DNA of 64,000 nucleotides from CAWJMD01 sp963845675 (GCA_963845675.1 CAWJSX010000002.1:62001-126000), one strand, 5' to 3'; shown: positions 33,181 to 42,973, counted from the first letter of the stretch. Notes: a model not told the origin generated them from the sequence alone. Numbers and translations are program-made.

Positions 33181-35472
33181 TCAGCGACCTGCCGGGACCA
33201 CGGCCTCGCCCGCGACGCCCCGGGACGCGTCCGGCAGGTGCAGCTCGGGCCGGCCCTCCACGTGGAGCTGCGGGAGCCGGCGGTCGAGCCACCGCGGGAT
33301 CCACCAGTTCGCCCGTCCGAGAAGGTGCATGACCGCGGGCACGAGCAGCATGCGGACGATCGTGGCGTCGATGAGGATGGCCGATGCCATGCCGACGCCG
33401 ATCACCTTGAGCATCACGTCGGGGCTGGGGATGAACGCGGCGAACACCGCCACCATGATGGCGGCTGCCGCCGTGATGACCCGGCCCGTGCCAGCCAGAC
33501 CGCTGACGATGGCCGCGCCGTTGTCGCGGTGCCGCACCCACGACTCCCGCATCCGGCTGATGAGGAAGACCTCGTAGTCCATCGAGAGGCCGAAGAGCAC
33601 GGCGAACATCAGGACCGGGACGAAGGAGGGCAGCGGTGTCTCGGTGTCGATGCCGACCAGCCGCCCGGCCCACCCGCCCTCGGAGACCAGCCCGACCACG
33701 CCGTAGGCCGCGGCCACCGACAGCAGGTTCATCGCGGCGGCCGTGACGGGGATCAGGATGCTGCGGAAGGAGACGAGCAGCAACAGCATCGAGAGTGCCA
33801 CGACACCGCCGATCAGCAGCGGGATGCGTCCGGCCACGTCGTCGGTGCTGTCGATGGAGCCCGCGGTCACGCCCCCGATCGAGGCCGTCACCCCGGTGCC
33901 GTCGACGGCGGACGGGATGACCTCCTCACGCAGGGTGCGGACGAGGCCCTCGGTCCGCTGGTCCTGGGGGCCGGTCGTCGGCTGGACGACCAGCAGCGCC
34001 GTGTCCTCGGCCGGGTTCAGCCGAGGTGGTGACACGGCGGCCACTCCGTCGGTGGCGCCGAGGTCGGCGGCGAGCCGTTCGGCCTCGCCGGAGCCTGCGT
34101 CCCGCAGGTCGGCGACGACCACCAACGGGCCGTTGGCACCCGGACCGAAGGCCTCCGCCGTGAGGTCGTACGCCTGGCGCGTGGTGGTGTCCTCACGGTT
34201 GTTCCCGGCGTCGGCGAAACCGAAGCGCAGCCCAAGGAACGGCGCCGCCAGGGCGAGGAGCAGCCCCACGCCGACCAGCCCGGCGACCACGCTGTGCCGG
34301 TCGACGAGCCGGCTCCACACGACCCAGGCTCGTCCCGGGGCGACGTGACCGCCCTCGCCGGTGGCGGCAGCGGCCCCCGCCCGCCGTCCGAGCGGGATGC
34401 GGAGCCGGTCGACGTGCCGGCCGAAGAAGCCCAGGAGGGCGGGGAAGAGCGTGACCGACGCGGCCATCACGACGACGACTGCCACGATGGTGATGACCGC
34501 GACGCCGCGCATGTACGACAGGCCCATCGCGAACAGGCCGAGCATGCTCACGACCACGGTCCCGCCGGCCACGATGACCGAGCGGCCGGCGGTGTCGAGC
34601 GTGGCGACCGTCGCCGCCTCCGGGTCGAGCCCGGCGGACCTCCACTCGCGGAAGCGGGTGACCATCAGCAGGGCGTAGTCGATCCCGATCCCGATCCCGA
34701 TCATCGTGGCCACCGACGTCCCCCACTCGGGCACGTCGACGAGCGCGGCGATGGCGCCGGTCACGGCACCGGTCACCGCGAGGCCCGCGAGCGCCACGCC
34801 GATCGGGAGGCCGGCGGCCACGACGGAGCCGAACGTGAGCAGCAGGATGACGGTGGCCGCGAGGACGCCGATCAGCTCCGAGCCGATCTCACCCTGCTCG
34901 GCCTGTGCGATCGTCTGACCCCCGAGAGCGACCTGCAGGCCGGGCCGCTCGGAGTCCTCCGCGAGGTCGACCATCGCCTTGCTGTCCTCGACCGGGACGT
35001 CGACGGGATTGACCACGTCGAGCCGGACGTGCGCGACGAGGGTCCGTCCGTCGGGGGCGATGGCTCCGGGAACGGCGTACGGGTCCTCGACCGCGGCCAC
35101 GTGCGGCTGCGTCGCGAGGTCGGCCAGGAGGGCGCGCACGTCCGCGGCGACCTCGGGGTCGGCCACGCCGGCGTCGGCACGGACGACGACGTCGACGGTG
35201 TCGCCCGACTCGGCCGGGAAGCGCTCACCGAGCAGCTGCTGGGCCCGCTGGGAGTCGCTGCCCGCGACCGAGTAGTCGGCGGCGAAGTCCGCTCCGAGCA
35301 CGGCGGTCAGGCCCGCGGCCACCGCCAGGGTCGCCACCCAGCCCACGACCACCAGGCGACGGTGGTGGAAGGACGCGCGCGCCACCCGGGCGAGGGGTCC
35401 GTGCCGCGGGTCAGGGCCGGCGGGGGGCTCGGGGGGCGTCGGGGCCGGGCGGGTGATCACGGACTGGGACAT
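33181..35472 (-). CDS. MMPL family transporter
   Basis: 763-residue RND-type exporter with 12 predicted helices in two repeats. Each half has a long extracytoplasmic domain after helix 1. Proton-relay Asp residues are visible in GIGIGIDYALLMVTRFRE and FGLSMDYEVFLISRMRES, the paired MMPL motifs. The C-terminal tail is short, as in YdfJ-type members. The ATG at 35472 has GAGAGG about 8 nt upstream. It is divergent from a TetR regulator that probably represses it; a hairpin terminator follows. Substrate may be a lipid or drug. Confidence 0.9.
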   Translation of the reverse strand: MSQSVITRPAPTPPEPPAGPDPRHGPLARVARASFHHRRLVVVGWVATLAVAAGLTAVLGADFAADYSVAGSDSQRAQQLLGERFPAESGDTVDVVVRADAGVADPEVAADVRALLADLATQPHVAAVEDPYAVPGAIAPDGRTLVAHVRLDVVNPVDVPVEDSKAMVDLAEDSERPGLQVALGGQTIAQAEQGEIGSELIGVLAATVILLLTFGSVVAAGLPIGVALAGLAVTGAVTGAIAALVDVPEWGTSVATMIGIGIGIDYALLMVTRFREWRSAGLDPEAATVATLDTAGRSVIVAGGTVVVSMLGLFAMGLSYMRGVAVITIVAVVVVMAASVTLFPALLGFFGRHVDRLRIPLGRRAGAAAATGEGGHVAPGRAWVVWSRLVDRHSVVAGLVGVGLLLALAAPFLGLRFGFADAGNNREDTTTRQAYDLTAEAFGPGANGPLVVVADLRDAGSGEAERLAADLGATDGVAAVSPPRLNPAEDTALLVVQPTTGPQDQRTEGLVRTLREEVIPSAVDGTGVTASIGGVTAGSIDSTDDVAGRIPLLIGGVVALSMLLLLVSFRSILIPVTAAAMNLLSVAAAYGVVGLVSEGGWAGRLVGIDTETPLPSFVPVLMFAVLFGLSMDYEVFLISRMRESWVRHRDNGAAIVSGLAGTGRVITAAAAIMVAVFAAFIPSPDVMLKVIGVGMASAILIDATIVRMLLVPAVMHLLGRANWWIPRWLDRRLPQLHVEGRPELHLPDASRGVAGEAVVPAGR

Positions 35473-35523
35473 CTCGAAGGCCTCTCGGGGTGAAGCAGCA
35501 TCAGGAGCGTTACGAGGCATTAC

Positions 35524-35551
35524 GATGTAGCCTGGGTGCTGGACCTGTCAA
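35524..35551 (-). promoter_or_regulatory. Promoter of the MMPL gene
   Basis: On the minus strand, a consensus TTGACA (35551-35546) is followed after 16 nt by TACATC (35529-35524). This is the clearest -35 box in the window and gives a leader of about 45 nt. Confidence 0.5.
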
Positions 35552-35581
35552 GCCCCTTCACGCAAGTGATGCCCCTTCACG
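35552..35581. promoter_or_regulatory. Direct repeats, candidate TetR operator
   Basis: GCCCCTTCACG occurs at 35552-35562 and again at 35571-35581, a 19-bp period. The first copy abuts the -35 box of the MMPL promoter. The arrangement suits cooperative binding by the adjacent TetR-family regulator, although TetR sites are more often inverted repeats. Confidence 0.4.
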
Positions 35582-35618
35582 GATAGGTGTCGGGGCACCA
35601 GAACGGAGACCCCGCCCC

Positions 35619-36443
35619 ATGTCGACCGCCGCCAGCGCCCCGGACGAGACGGTCACGACCGAGCCGACCGTGCCGTCGCGACGTGAGCGGGCCCGCACGG
35701 CGACGATCACCGAGATCAAGGCGACCGGGCTCCGGCTGATGGCCGAGACGGGCACGACGGACCTGCGGTTCTCGGACATCGCCCGCGAGATGGGCATGAC
35801 GGCACCCGCGCTCTACCGCTACTTCGCCGACAGCGGCGAGCTGCTGACCGCGCTCATCGTCGACGCGTACGACGACCTCGGCGAGGCCGTCCGAGTCGCC
35901 CGCGAGGGGGTCCCCGACGACGACCTGTGGGGCCGCCTGGTCGCCGTCTCGCAGGCCTACCGTCACTGGGCGCGCTCCGAGCCGCAGCGGTTCGCCCTCA
36001 TCCTCGGCATGCCCGTCCCCGGCTACTGCGCGCCGGACGAGGGCCCGACGACGGAGGCGGCCAAGCGCGCGATGGGCCAGCTGCAGGTGCACTTCATCGA
36101 CGCGGTCCGGCTGGGCGTGATGGGCACACCGCAGATCACCGAGGTGGACGAGGCGTTCACCGAGGGGCTGCTGCAGGCCCACGGCGACGACAACCGGATG
36201 CCCGGTGTGGCCAGCGACCTCAGTGCCGACGACCCCACGGTCCAGGCGGCGATGAACCCGGCCAGCTTCCAGGCGATGCTCACCACGTGGGCATCGCTGC
36301 ACGGCTTCACCAGCCTGGAGGCGTTCGGCCACTTCGACTGGCTGACGCCGCCGGCGCGGGACGCGTTGTTCCTCAGCGGGATCCGGCTGGCCGCGCGCGC
36401 GGCGGGCCTGCCGGACGGCACCGGGAGTGGCGCCACGAACTAG
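35619..36443 (+). CDS. TetR family transcriptional regulator
   Basis: 274 residues. The N-terminal helix-turn-helix (ITEIKATGLRLMAETGTTDLRFSDIAREMGMTAPALYRYFADSGE) starts near residue 25, and the C-terminal ligand-binding domain resembles the TetR_C_13/WHG type (FALILGMPVPGYCAPDEGPT). The ATG at 35619 is chosen because it begins a sensible N-terminus; an upstream frame to 35490 overlaps the operator region. It is divergent from the MMPL exporter, its likely target. Its TAG overlaps the purL TAG in a shared CTAG. Confidence 0.88.
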   Translation: MSTAASAPDETVTTEPTVPSRRERARTATITEIKATGLRLMAETGTTDLRFSDIAREMGMTAPALYRYFADSGELLTALIVDAYDDLGEAVRVAREGVPDDDLWGRLVAVSQAYRHWARSEPQRFALILGMPVPGYCAPDEGPTTEAAKRAMGQLQVHFIDAVRLGVMGTPQITEVDEAFTEGLLQAHGDDNRMPGVASDLSADDPTVQAAMNPASFQAMLTTWASLHGFTSLEAFGHFDWLTPPARDALFLSGIRLAARAAGLPDGTGSGATN

Positions 36444-38749
36444 GCGCCGAAACGCTCCCGCAGCGGCGCCCGCCAGGCGGCGTCGAGCTCGTCCAGCCCG
36501 AGCGTGAACAGCCCCTGCACGTCGAGGGAGGGTCCGTCCGATCCCTCGCCCGCGTCCACGACTCCGATCCGCAGGTGCGGCAGGCCGCGCGCCGAGCACA
36601 TGTCGGTGAACCGCACCTCCTCCGACCTCGGCACCGACACCAGGACGCGGCCGGTCGACTCGGAGAACAGCATCGTCGCCGTGTCGACGCCGTCGCGCTC
36701 GCACGCCTCGTCGAGCCAGATGCGGGCGCCGACGCCGTAGCGCAGGCACGACTCGACCAGAGCCTGCGCGAGCCCACCGTCGGCGAGGTCGTGCGCGGCG
36801 TCGACGAGGCCGTCGCGGCTAGAGGCCACCAGCACCTCGGCGAGCACCTTCTCGTGGGCCAGGTCGAGGACGGGCGGCAGGCCACCGAGGTGACCGTGCG
36901 CCACGTCGGCCCAGGCCGACCCCGACAGCTCCTCGCGCGTGGTGCCGAGCAGGTAGATGTTCTGGCCGGCCGACCTCCACCCCGACGGCGTGCGACGGCT
37001 GACGTCGTCCATCACCCCGAGGACGCCCACCACCGGGGTCGGGTGGATGGCGGTCTCGCCGGTCTGGTTGTACAGCGACACGTTGCCGCCCGTGACGGGC
37101 ATCCCGAGCTCGCGGCACCCGTCCGCCAGACCCGTGACCGCCTCGGCGAACTGCCACATCACGGAAGGGTCCTCGGGCGACCCGAAGTTGAGGCAGTCGC
37201 TGACGGCGACCGGCACGGCGCCGGCAGTGGCGACGTTGCGGTAGGCCTCGGCCAGCGCGATCTGGGCGCCGAGCCGCGGGTCCAGCGCACCGAAGCGCCC
37301 GTTGCCGTCCAGGGACACCGCCACACCGAGCCCGGTCTCCTCGTCCACCCTCACCACTCCGGCGTCGTCGGGCATGGCCAGCGCGGTGCCGCCCATCACG
37401 TAGCGGTCGTACTGGTCGGTGACCCAGCTCTTGTCTGCGAGGTTCGGCGACGCGACCATCGCCAGCACCGTGGAACGCAGCTCGTCGGCGGTCGTCGGTC
37501 GGGCCAGCCGCTCCGCCGCGTCCGCCTGCCGGCGGTCGAGCCACTCCGGACGGGCGTAGGGGCGCTCGTAGACGGGGCCGTCGTGGGCCACCGTCCGCGG
37601 TGGCACGTCGACGATCTCGTCGCCGTGCCACTCGACGACCAACCGTCCGGAGCCGGTCACCTCGCCGACAACGGTCGCGAGGACGTCCCAGCGCTCGCAC
37701 ACGGCCATGAACCCCTCGAGGTTCTCGGGCGTGACGACCGCCATCATCCGCTCCTGCGACTCGCTCATGAGGATCTCCTCGGGCGACAGCGACGCGTCGC
37801 GCAGCGGGACCCGGTCGAGCCACACGTGCATCCCGCCGTCACCGGCCGAGGCCAGCTCGCTGGTGGCGCAGGAGAGACCCGCGCCTCCGAGGTCCTGGAT
37901 GCCGCGGACGAGCCCGGCGCCGAACAGGTCCAGGCAGCACTCGATCAGGACCTTCTCGGTGAACGGGTCGCCGACCTGCACGGCCGGGCGCTTCGCGGGA
38001 CCGGTCTCGTCGAACGTCTCCGACGCGAGGACGGAGACGCCGCCGATGCCGTCGCCACCCGTCCGGGCACCGAACAGCACGACGAGGTTGCCCTCGCCGG
38101 TCGCGTTGGCGAGGTGCAGGTCCTCGTGCCGCAGGGCGCCGACGCAGAGCGCGTTCACCAGCGGGTTCCCCTGGTAGCAGGGGTCGAACGCGAGCTCCCC
38201 GCCGATGTTGGGCAGGCCGAGGCAGTTGCCGTAGCCGCCGACGCCGGCGACGACGCCGTGCACCACGCGCTCGGTGTCGGGGTGGTCGACGGCACCGAAG
38301 CGGAGCGAGTCCATCACCGCGATCGGACGTGCACCCATCGCCATGATGTCGCGGACGATGCCGCCGACGCCGGTGGCAGCACCCTGGTAGGGCTCGATGT
38401 AGCTGGGGTGGTTGTGCGACTCGACCTTGAAGGTCACCGCCCAGCCCTGGCCGATGTCGACGACGCCGGCGTTCTCACCGATACCGGCGAGCATCCTGCC
38501 GACGGGCGTCTCGCGCGGGAGGTCGCCGAACTGCCGCAGGTGCACCTTGGACGACTTGTAGGAGCAGTGCTCGCTCCACATCACGGAGTACATCGCCAGC
38601 TCAGCCGACGTGGGGCGCCGGTCCAGGATGTCGCGGATGCGTTGGTACTCATCGGCTTTCAAGCCGAGCTCCGACCAGGGCTGTTCGGTCTCAGGGCTCG
38701 CCGCGGCGCGCGAGACCGTGTCGGCGCCGGCTGTGCGGGTGGTGGTCAC
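36440..38749 (-). CDS. purL: Phosphoribosylformylglycinamidine synthase subunit PurL
   Basis: Synthetase subunit of the PurS-PurQ-PurL complex: FGAR to FGAM, step four of purine synthesis. 769 residues, the small-PurL size. Motifs: YSVMWSEHCSYKSSK, FKVESHNHPSYIEPYQGAATGVGGIVRD, GNPLVNALCVG, GGVSVLAS, PVTGGNVSLYNQT and AHDLADGGLAQALVE. The GTG at 38749 overlaps the purQ stop (GTGA), coupling translation. It ends in the CTAG shared with the TetR gene. No regulatory element was seen beyond the operon promoter upstream of purS. Confidence 0.97.
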   Translation of the reverse strand: MTTTRTAGADTVSRAAASPETEQPWSELGLKADEYQRIRDILDRRPTSAELAMYSVMWSEHCSYKSSKVHLRQFGDLPRETPVGRMLAGIGENAGVVDIGQGWAVTFKVESHNHPSYIEPYQGAATGVGGIVRDIMAMGARPIAVMDSLRFGAVDHPDTERVVHGVVAGVGGYGNCLGLPNIGGELAFDPCYQGNPLVNALCVGALRHEDLHLANATGEGNLVVLFGARTGGDGIGGVSVLASETFDETGPAKRPAVQVGDPFTEKVLIECCLDLFGAGLVRGIQDLGGAGLSCATSELASAGDGGMHVWLDRVPLRDASLSPEEILMSESQERMMAVVTPENLEGFMAVCERWDVLATVVGEVTGSGRLVVEWHGDEIVDVPPRTVAHDGPVYERPYARPEWLDRRQADAAERLARPTTADELRSTVLAMVASPNLADKSWVTDQYDRYVMGGTALAMPDDAGVVRVDEETGLGVAVSLDGNGRFGALDPRLGAQIALAEAYRNVATAGAVPVAVSDCLNFGSPEDPSVMWQFAEAVTGLADGCRELGMPVTGGNVSLYNQTGETAIHPTPVVGVLGVMDDVSRRTPSGWRSAGQNIYLLGTTREELSGSAWADVAHGHLGGLPPVLDLAHEKVLAEVLVASSRDGLVDAAHDLADGGLAQALVESCLRYGVGARIWLDEACERDGVDTATMLFSESTGRVLVSVPRSEEVRFTDMCSARGLPHLRIGVVDAGEGSDGPSLDVQGLFTLGLDELDAAWRAPLRERFGA

Positions 38750-39438
38750 GCCGACACCAGCCCCTCGATCACGGACGTGAAGAAGGGCAGGCCGTCGAGG
38801 CCGTCCGTCCCGGTCCGCGGGTCGGGGCCGTACCCCGCCTCGGTCGCGTGCTCGGGGTGCGGCATCAGGCCCACGACGTTGCCGGCGGCGTTGCTGATCC
38901 CCGCGATGGAGCGGTAGGAGCCGTTCGGGTTGTCGCCCACGTACCGCGCCACCACGCGCCCCTCGCCCTCGAGCTCGTCGAGGGTCCTCTCGTCCGCGAC
39001 GTAGCCGCCCTCGCCGTTCTTCAGCGGGATGACGATCTCCTGACCCTGGTCGTAGCCGCGGGTCCAGGCCGTCGACGCGCTCTCGATCGTCAGCCGCTGG
39101 TCGCGGCACACGAACGTGCGGTGGTCGTTGCGGATCAGTGCACCGGGCAGGAGGTGCGACTCACAGAGGACCTGGAAGCCGTTGCAGATGCCAAGCACCG
39201 GGAGCCCGCCACGTGCAGCCTCGACGAGGGGCCCCATCACCGGCGCGAAGCGGGCGATCGCCCCGCAGCGCAGGTAGTCCCCGTACGAGAAGCCGCCGGG
39301 GATGATCGCGGCGTCGACGCCGCGCACGTCCGCGTCCCCGTGCCAGAGGCTGACCGCCTCGCCGCCTGCGAGCCGCACGGCGCGCGCGGCGTCCTTGTCG
39401 TCCAACGAGCCCGGGAACGTGACGACCCCGACGCGCAT
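38746..39438 (-). CDS. purQ: Phosphoribosylformylglycinamidine synthase subunit PurQ
   Basis: Glutaminase subunit that feeds ammonia to PurL. 230 residues. Class-I amidotransferase triad: the nucleophile in LGICNGFQVL near residue 86 and His/Glu in MPHPEHATE near residue 205. FPGSLDDKDAARA at the N-terminus and IPGGFSYGDYLRCGA are PurQ hallmarks. It overlaps purS by 1 nt upstream and purL by 4 nt downstream. Confidence 0.97.
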   Translation of the reverse strand: MRVGVVTFPGSLDDKDAARAVRLAGGEAVSLWHGDADVRGVDAAIIPGGFSYGDYLRCGAIARFAPVMGPLVEAARGGLPVLGICNGFQVLCESHLLPGALIRNDHRTFVCRDQRLTIESASTAWTRGYDQGQEIVIPLKNGEGGYVADERTLDELEGEGRVVARYVGDNPNGSYRSIAGISNAAGNVVGLMPHPEHATEAGYGPDPRTGTDGLDGLPFFTSVIEGLVSA

Positions 39439-39686
39439 CAGCCGGCCACCTCGACCCTCACCACGTCCTCGATGACGGGGTTGCTCAGCAGCGTGGTCGC
39501 GGCCTCGCGCGCCGCCGTGAGGTGCTCGTCGGTGACGTCACCGTCCACCTCGAGCTCGAAGCGCTTGCCCTGTCGGACGCCCGTGAAGGAGCCGAAACCG
39601 AGCCGGGGCAGCGCCCCGACGATGGCCTTGCCCTGGGGGTCGAGGATCTCGGGCTTGGGCATGACGTCGACGACGATGCGTCCCAT
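39438..39686 (-). CDS. purS: Phosphoribosylformylglycinamidine synthase subunit PurS
   Basis: 82-residue small subunit that bridges PurQ and PurL. VVDVMPKPEILDPQGKAI and FTGVRQGKRFELEVDG are the family signatures. AGGAGC lies upstream of the ATG. First gene of purS-purQ-purL. Confidence 0.96.
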   Translation of the reverse strand: MGRIVVDVMPKPEILDPQGKAIVGALPRLGFGSFTGVRQGKRFELEVDGDVTDEHLTAAREAATTLLSNPVIEDVVRVEVAG

Positions 39687-39811
39687 CGTGGCTGCTCCTG
39701 GCGTGGGGCTGTCGGGGTCCGTCGAGGCTACCGGGCGCGGACGGGCACCCGGCGCACCGGACCAGGGTCCGGACGGTGGCGAGCGGGTGGTGGTCGTGCC
39801 AGCGTGGTGGC

Positions 39812-40444
39812 ATGCACCTGACGCACCTCGGCCATGCCTGCCTGCTCGTCGAGTCCGCCGGGGTCCGCGTGCTGGTCGACCCCGGCGCGTTCAGCACGGA
39901 GTGGCACGAGGTCACCGGCCTCGACGCCGTGCTGGTCACGCACCAGCACCCGGACCACCTCGACCCCGACCACGTGCCCGCCCTGCTCGATGCCAACCCC
40001 GACGCCGTGGTGCTGGCCGAGCCCGCCGCGGCGGCCATGGTCGACCGTGCCCAGGCGCTGGAGCCGGGCGCCACCCACCAGGTGGGCGGTCTGACCGTGG
40101 AGGGGGTCGGGGGGCGGCACGCGGTGATCCACGCCGACCTCGACCGGATCGGGAACGTGGGCGTTCTCCTGCGGGCGGACGGCGAGCCCACGTTGCTGCA
40201 CCCCGGTGACGCCTACGAGGCGGCACCGTCCGGGGTCGACGTGCTCGCCGTCCCCGTGAACGCGCCCTGGTGCGCCTTCAAGGAGTCCGTGGACTTCACC
40301 CGGGCCGTGGCTCCGCGGACGCTCGTCCCGGTCCACGACGCCCTGCTGTCGGAGCGGGGACGCGCGCTCTACCTGAGGCAGCTGGTCGCCCTCGGCAGCG
40401 GCGAGCTCCGCGACCTCGCGGGCGCCGGGCGGACGGCGATGTGA
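39812..40444 (+). CDS. MBL-fold metallo-hydrolase
   Basis: 210 residues. Metal-binding motif THQHPDHLD near residue 45, preceded by LGHACLLVESAGVRVLVDPG, and later His residues in LLHPGD and VPVHD. It resembles the UlaG/RomA-like branch of the beta-lactamase fold that includes short uncharacterised actinobacterial hydrolases. CAGCGT lies 6 nt before the ATG, a weaker leaderless-type signal. It is divergent from purS and convergent with a methyltransferase 9 bp away. Confidence 0.8.
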   Translation: MHLTHLGHACLLVESAGVRVLVDPGAFSTEWHEVTGLDAVLVTHQHPDHLDPDHVPALLDANPDAVVLAEPAAAAMVDRAQALEPGATHQVGGLTVEGVGGRHAVIHADLDRIGNVGVLLRADGEPTLLHPGDAYEAAPSGVDVLAVPVNAPWCAFKESVDFTRAVAPRTLVPVHDALLSERGRALYLRQLVALGSGELRDLAGAGRTAM

Positions 40445-40453
40445 CCCGTCCGG

Positions 40454-41515
40454 CTAGACCTGGAGGCGGTAGATCCTCAAGAAGCCTGCGTCGACGTCCA
40501 CGACCTCGACCGCGCCGAAGCCCGCCTGCGAGGCCAGCTCCCGCACGTGACCGGGACGCAGCACGGTGCCGATGCCCGCCGACGGCTTCTCGGCGAGCGC
40601 GGCAGGAAGGCAGTGGGCGATGCTCCAGCCGAACATCATCCGCTCGATCGTGTCGCCGGGTGCCGTGAACTGCTCCGCGACGTTCTCGTCGGCGACGACC
40701 ACGGACCCACCGGGGGCGAGGGCTGACCGGAAGGCGGCGAGCGCCTCGACCGGCTGCGCCATGTCGTGCAGCGCCTCGAGGACCAGCACGGCCTCGAACG
40801 GCCCCTCACGGCCGAGCGTGCCGGCATCAGCCTCGACGAAACGCACGTCGACCCCGGCGGCGGAGGCGTTCTCGCGAGCCTCGACGATCGAGGGGGCATC
40901 GAGGTCGTACCCGGCGACGTCCGCCTCCGGGTACGCCCGTGTCAGGGCGATCGTCGACCAGCCGTGCCCGCAACCCACGTCGGCGATGCGCGCCCCCGGC
41001 TGGGAGAGCCGCTCGTGCAGGTCGCCGGCCGCCGGCAGCCAGGACCCCGTGAGGTCCGACATGAACGCGGGACGGTTGATCGCGCCCTGGCCGGCCCGGA
41101 ACGTGCTGCCGTAGTGGAGGTACGGCACGCCCTCACCGGTCCGGTAGGCGTCGGCGACGTCGTCGAGGACCCCGGCGATGCCGACGACCATCTCGGCGAA
41201 GGGCGCGACGTGAGCGGGGTCCTCCGGTTCGACCAGGGCACCGACGTGCTCCTCGGGAAGCCGGTAGCGCCGAGCCAGCCCGTCGGGCGATGAGGCGCTC
41301 ACGGTCAGGAACCCGGCGACCGCCTGCTGCTCGAGCCACTCCCGGGCGTAGCGCTCCGCGATGCCCGCTCGGGCCGCCAGGTCGCCGGGAGTGGCCTCGC
41401 CGAGTTCGTGGAGGGCGCGATAGAGCCCGAGACGGCGGCCGAGGTAGACGCCGAACATCTCCAGGGTGGCGACGGTCGCGTCCACGAGGCGCTCGTCGAG
41501 GGTCGGCTCGGGCAT
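40454..41515 (-). CDS. Class I SAM-dependent methyltransferase with winged-helix N-terminus
   Basis: 353 residues. Residues 1-95 form a winged-helix dimerisation region (LYRALHELGEATPGDLAARAGIAERYAREWLEQQ), and the Rossmann core begins with the SAM loop ADVGCGHGWSTIAL near residue 180, followed by ADVAGYDLD. Such proteins are usually O- or C-methyltransferases of small molecules. GAGGAG precedes the ATG. No pathway neighbours give a substrate. Confidence 0.8.
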   Translation of the reverse strand: MPEPTLDERLVDATVATLEMFGVYLGRRLGLYRALHELGEATPGDLAARAGIAERYAREWLEQQAVAGFLTVSASSPDGLARRYRLPEEHVGALVEPEDPAHVAPFAEMVVGIAGVLDDVADAYRTGEGVPYLHYGSTFRAGQGAINRPAFMSDLTGSWLPAAGDLHERLSQPGARIADVGCGHGWSTIALTRAYPEADVAGYDLDAPSIVEARENASAAGVDVRFVEADAGTLGREGPFEAVLVLEALHDMAQPVEALAAFRSALAPGGSVVVADENVAEQFTAPGDTIERMMFGWSIAHCLPAALAEKPSAGIGTVLRPGHVRELASQAGFGAVEVVDVDAGFLRIYRLQV

Positions 41516-41554
41516 GGGTACTCCTCGTGTGGGTTCGGGTGTTCGGGGCTCCGC

Positions 41555-42973
41555 TCAGCCGCCCCGGGCGTGGGAGTCGCGGGACTCCGCGGCGTCCAGG
41601 GAGATCAGCAGGTGCGCCGGAACGGGCTCGGCCTTGCCCTTGAGGTCGAGGCGGCCGAGCGGGGTCGTCGTCGCGTGCGGAAGGCGGTCCTTCGTCTCCT
41701 GGCCGATCGCCACACCGCCGCCGGGCGCCCTTCCCTCCAGCCGGGACGCGGTGTTGACCGTGTCTCCGATGATCGTGTGGGTGCGACCGCCCTCGGTGCC
41801 GAGCAGGCTCACCGACACCGGTCCGCTGTTGACACCGACCCGGAAGAGCGGCCAGCCGGCGTGCCGTGCCGCGACCGCCGAGGTGGCCTCCTGCAGGGCC
41901 AGGGCCGCCCCGGCCGCCCGGGCGGCGTGGTCCGGCTGGTCGCCCCGCTTGTTGAAGGTCACCATCAGCGCGTCGCCGACGATGCGGTCCACGTCCCCGC
42001 CGAAGCGGTGCACGACCGGCGGCACCGCGACCTCGAAGTACGTGTTGAGCATCTGTGTGACCTCGCTGGGTGAGTGCTGCTCGGAGAAGGTCGTGAAGCC
42101 CTGCAGGTCCGCGAAGAGCACGCTCATGTCCCGGCTGCCGGCCCGCGTCTGCTGGAGGTACAGGTCCGCGTACCTCTCCTCGTGCCACTGCACCCGAGCG
42201 CCCAGGGCGACGAGGCCGAACGCCGTGAGCAGCAGCACGTGCCACTCCCACCAGCTGAGGTGCCAGCTCCGCGCGAACACGACCGCGACCATCGCCTCCG
42301 CGAGGAGCACGAAGGCGGTCAGCATCGACAGCAGCATCAGCGACGGACGCGCGAGCCACAGCAGGACGTACCGGACGGCCGCGACGAGGTAGAGCGTGAT
42401 CGCGGGGACGGCGACGACCGCCAGGACGCCCTCCGCGCGCTCGTCCGCACCTGGTTGCTGCAGCGGCGGCAGCTGGAGCAGTGACGCCGCGGCCCACAGC
42501 AGCATGACCGCCAGCAGCACCACCCGCAGCACGCGGGCGACGACGACCGCCCGGGCACCCCGTTCCCCGGCGAGCTCGACGCTCGACGCCGCGGCGAAGA
42601 GCGACCCGATCGCCAGCCCGACCGGCGTGGCCAGCACGAACCCCGGGTTGGGGGTCGAGAGCAGGACGCCGGGGGTCGCGAGCGCGTGCAGCGCGAGGAA
42701 CCCCGCCGCGGAGAGGAAGGCCAGGGACACCAGCAGCACCCGCGCATCCCCGCGGCGGACGGCGGCGACGCCGGTTCCGTAGGCGAGGACGGCGCTCAGC
42801 GCCCCCGTCGCCAGCACCAGCCAGAAGTGGGAGGGGTGGTGCTCCCAGACGAGGTCGTGCCGCGGCGAGGCCAGCAGCAGCGCGAGGCCGGCCAACGGCA
42901 GCACGAGCACGGCACCGGACGCGACGAGCATCGCGCGCGAGTAGACGAAGCGACCGTGGGGGGCGTCAGCCAT
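41555..42973 (-). CDS. Membrane-bound class III adenylate/guanylate cyclase
   Basis: 472 residues. An N-terminal membrane domain of about eight helices (to about residue 275) is followed by the catalytic domain: metal-binding Asp in VLFADLQGFTTFSE, second Asp in GGDVDRIVGDALMVTFNK, and the transition-state Asn/Arg region GDTVNTASRLEGRA. It probably makes cAMP. The ATG at 42973 overlaps the end of the upstream fused oxidoreductase gene by 8 bp, so the two are co-translated. Confidence 0.88.
   Translation of the reverse strand: MADAPHGRFVYSRAMLVASGAVLVLPLAGLALLLASPRHDLVWEHHPSHFWLVLATGALSAVLAYGTGVAAVRRGDARVLLVSLAFLSAAGFLALHALATPGVLLSTPNPGFVLATPVGLAIGSLFAAASSVELAGERGARAVVVARVLRVVLLAVMLLWAAASLLQLPPLQQPGADERAEGVLAVVAVPAITLYLVAAVRYVLLWLARPSLMLLSMLTAFVLLAEAMVAVVFARSWHLSWWEWHVLLLTAFGLVALGARVQWHEERYADLYLQQTRAGSRDMSVLFADLQGFTTFSEQHSPSEVTQMLNTYFEVAVPPVVHRFGGDVDRIVGDALMVTFNKRGDQPDHAARAAGAALALQEATSAVAARHAGWPLFRVGVNSGPVSVSLLGTEGGRTHTIIGDTVNTASRLEGRAPGGGVAIGQETKDRLPHATTTPLGRLDLKGKAEPVPAHLLISLDAAESRDSHARGG

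Noticed and set aside
35927..38917. 996-codon plus-strand open frame opposite purL
   Set aside because: It is a mirror frame of high-GC coding sequence; purL on the other strand has full conserved motifs.
38848..40209. Plus-strand open frame opposite purQ/purS
   Set aside because: Antisense to two well-supported purine genes and contains no recognisable domain.
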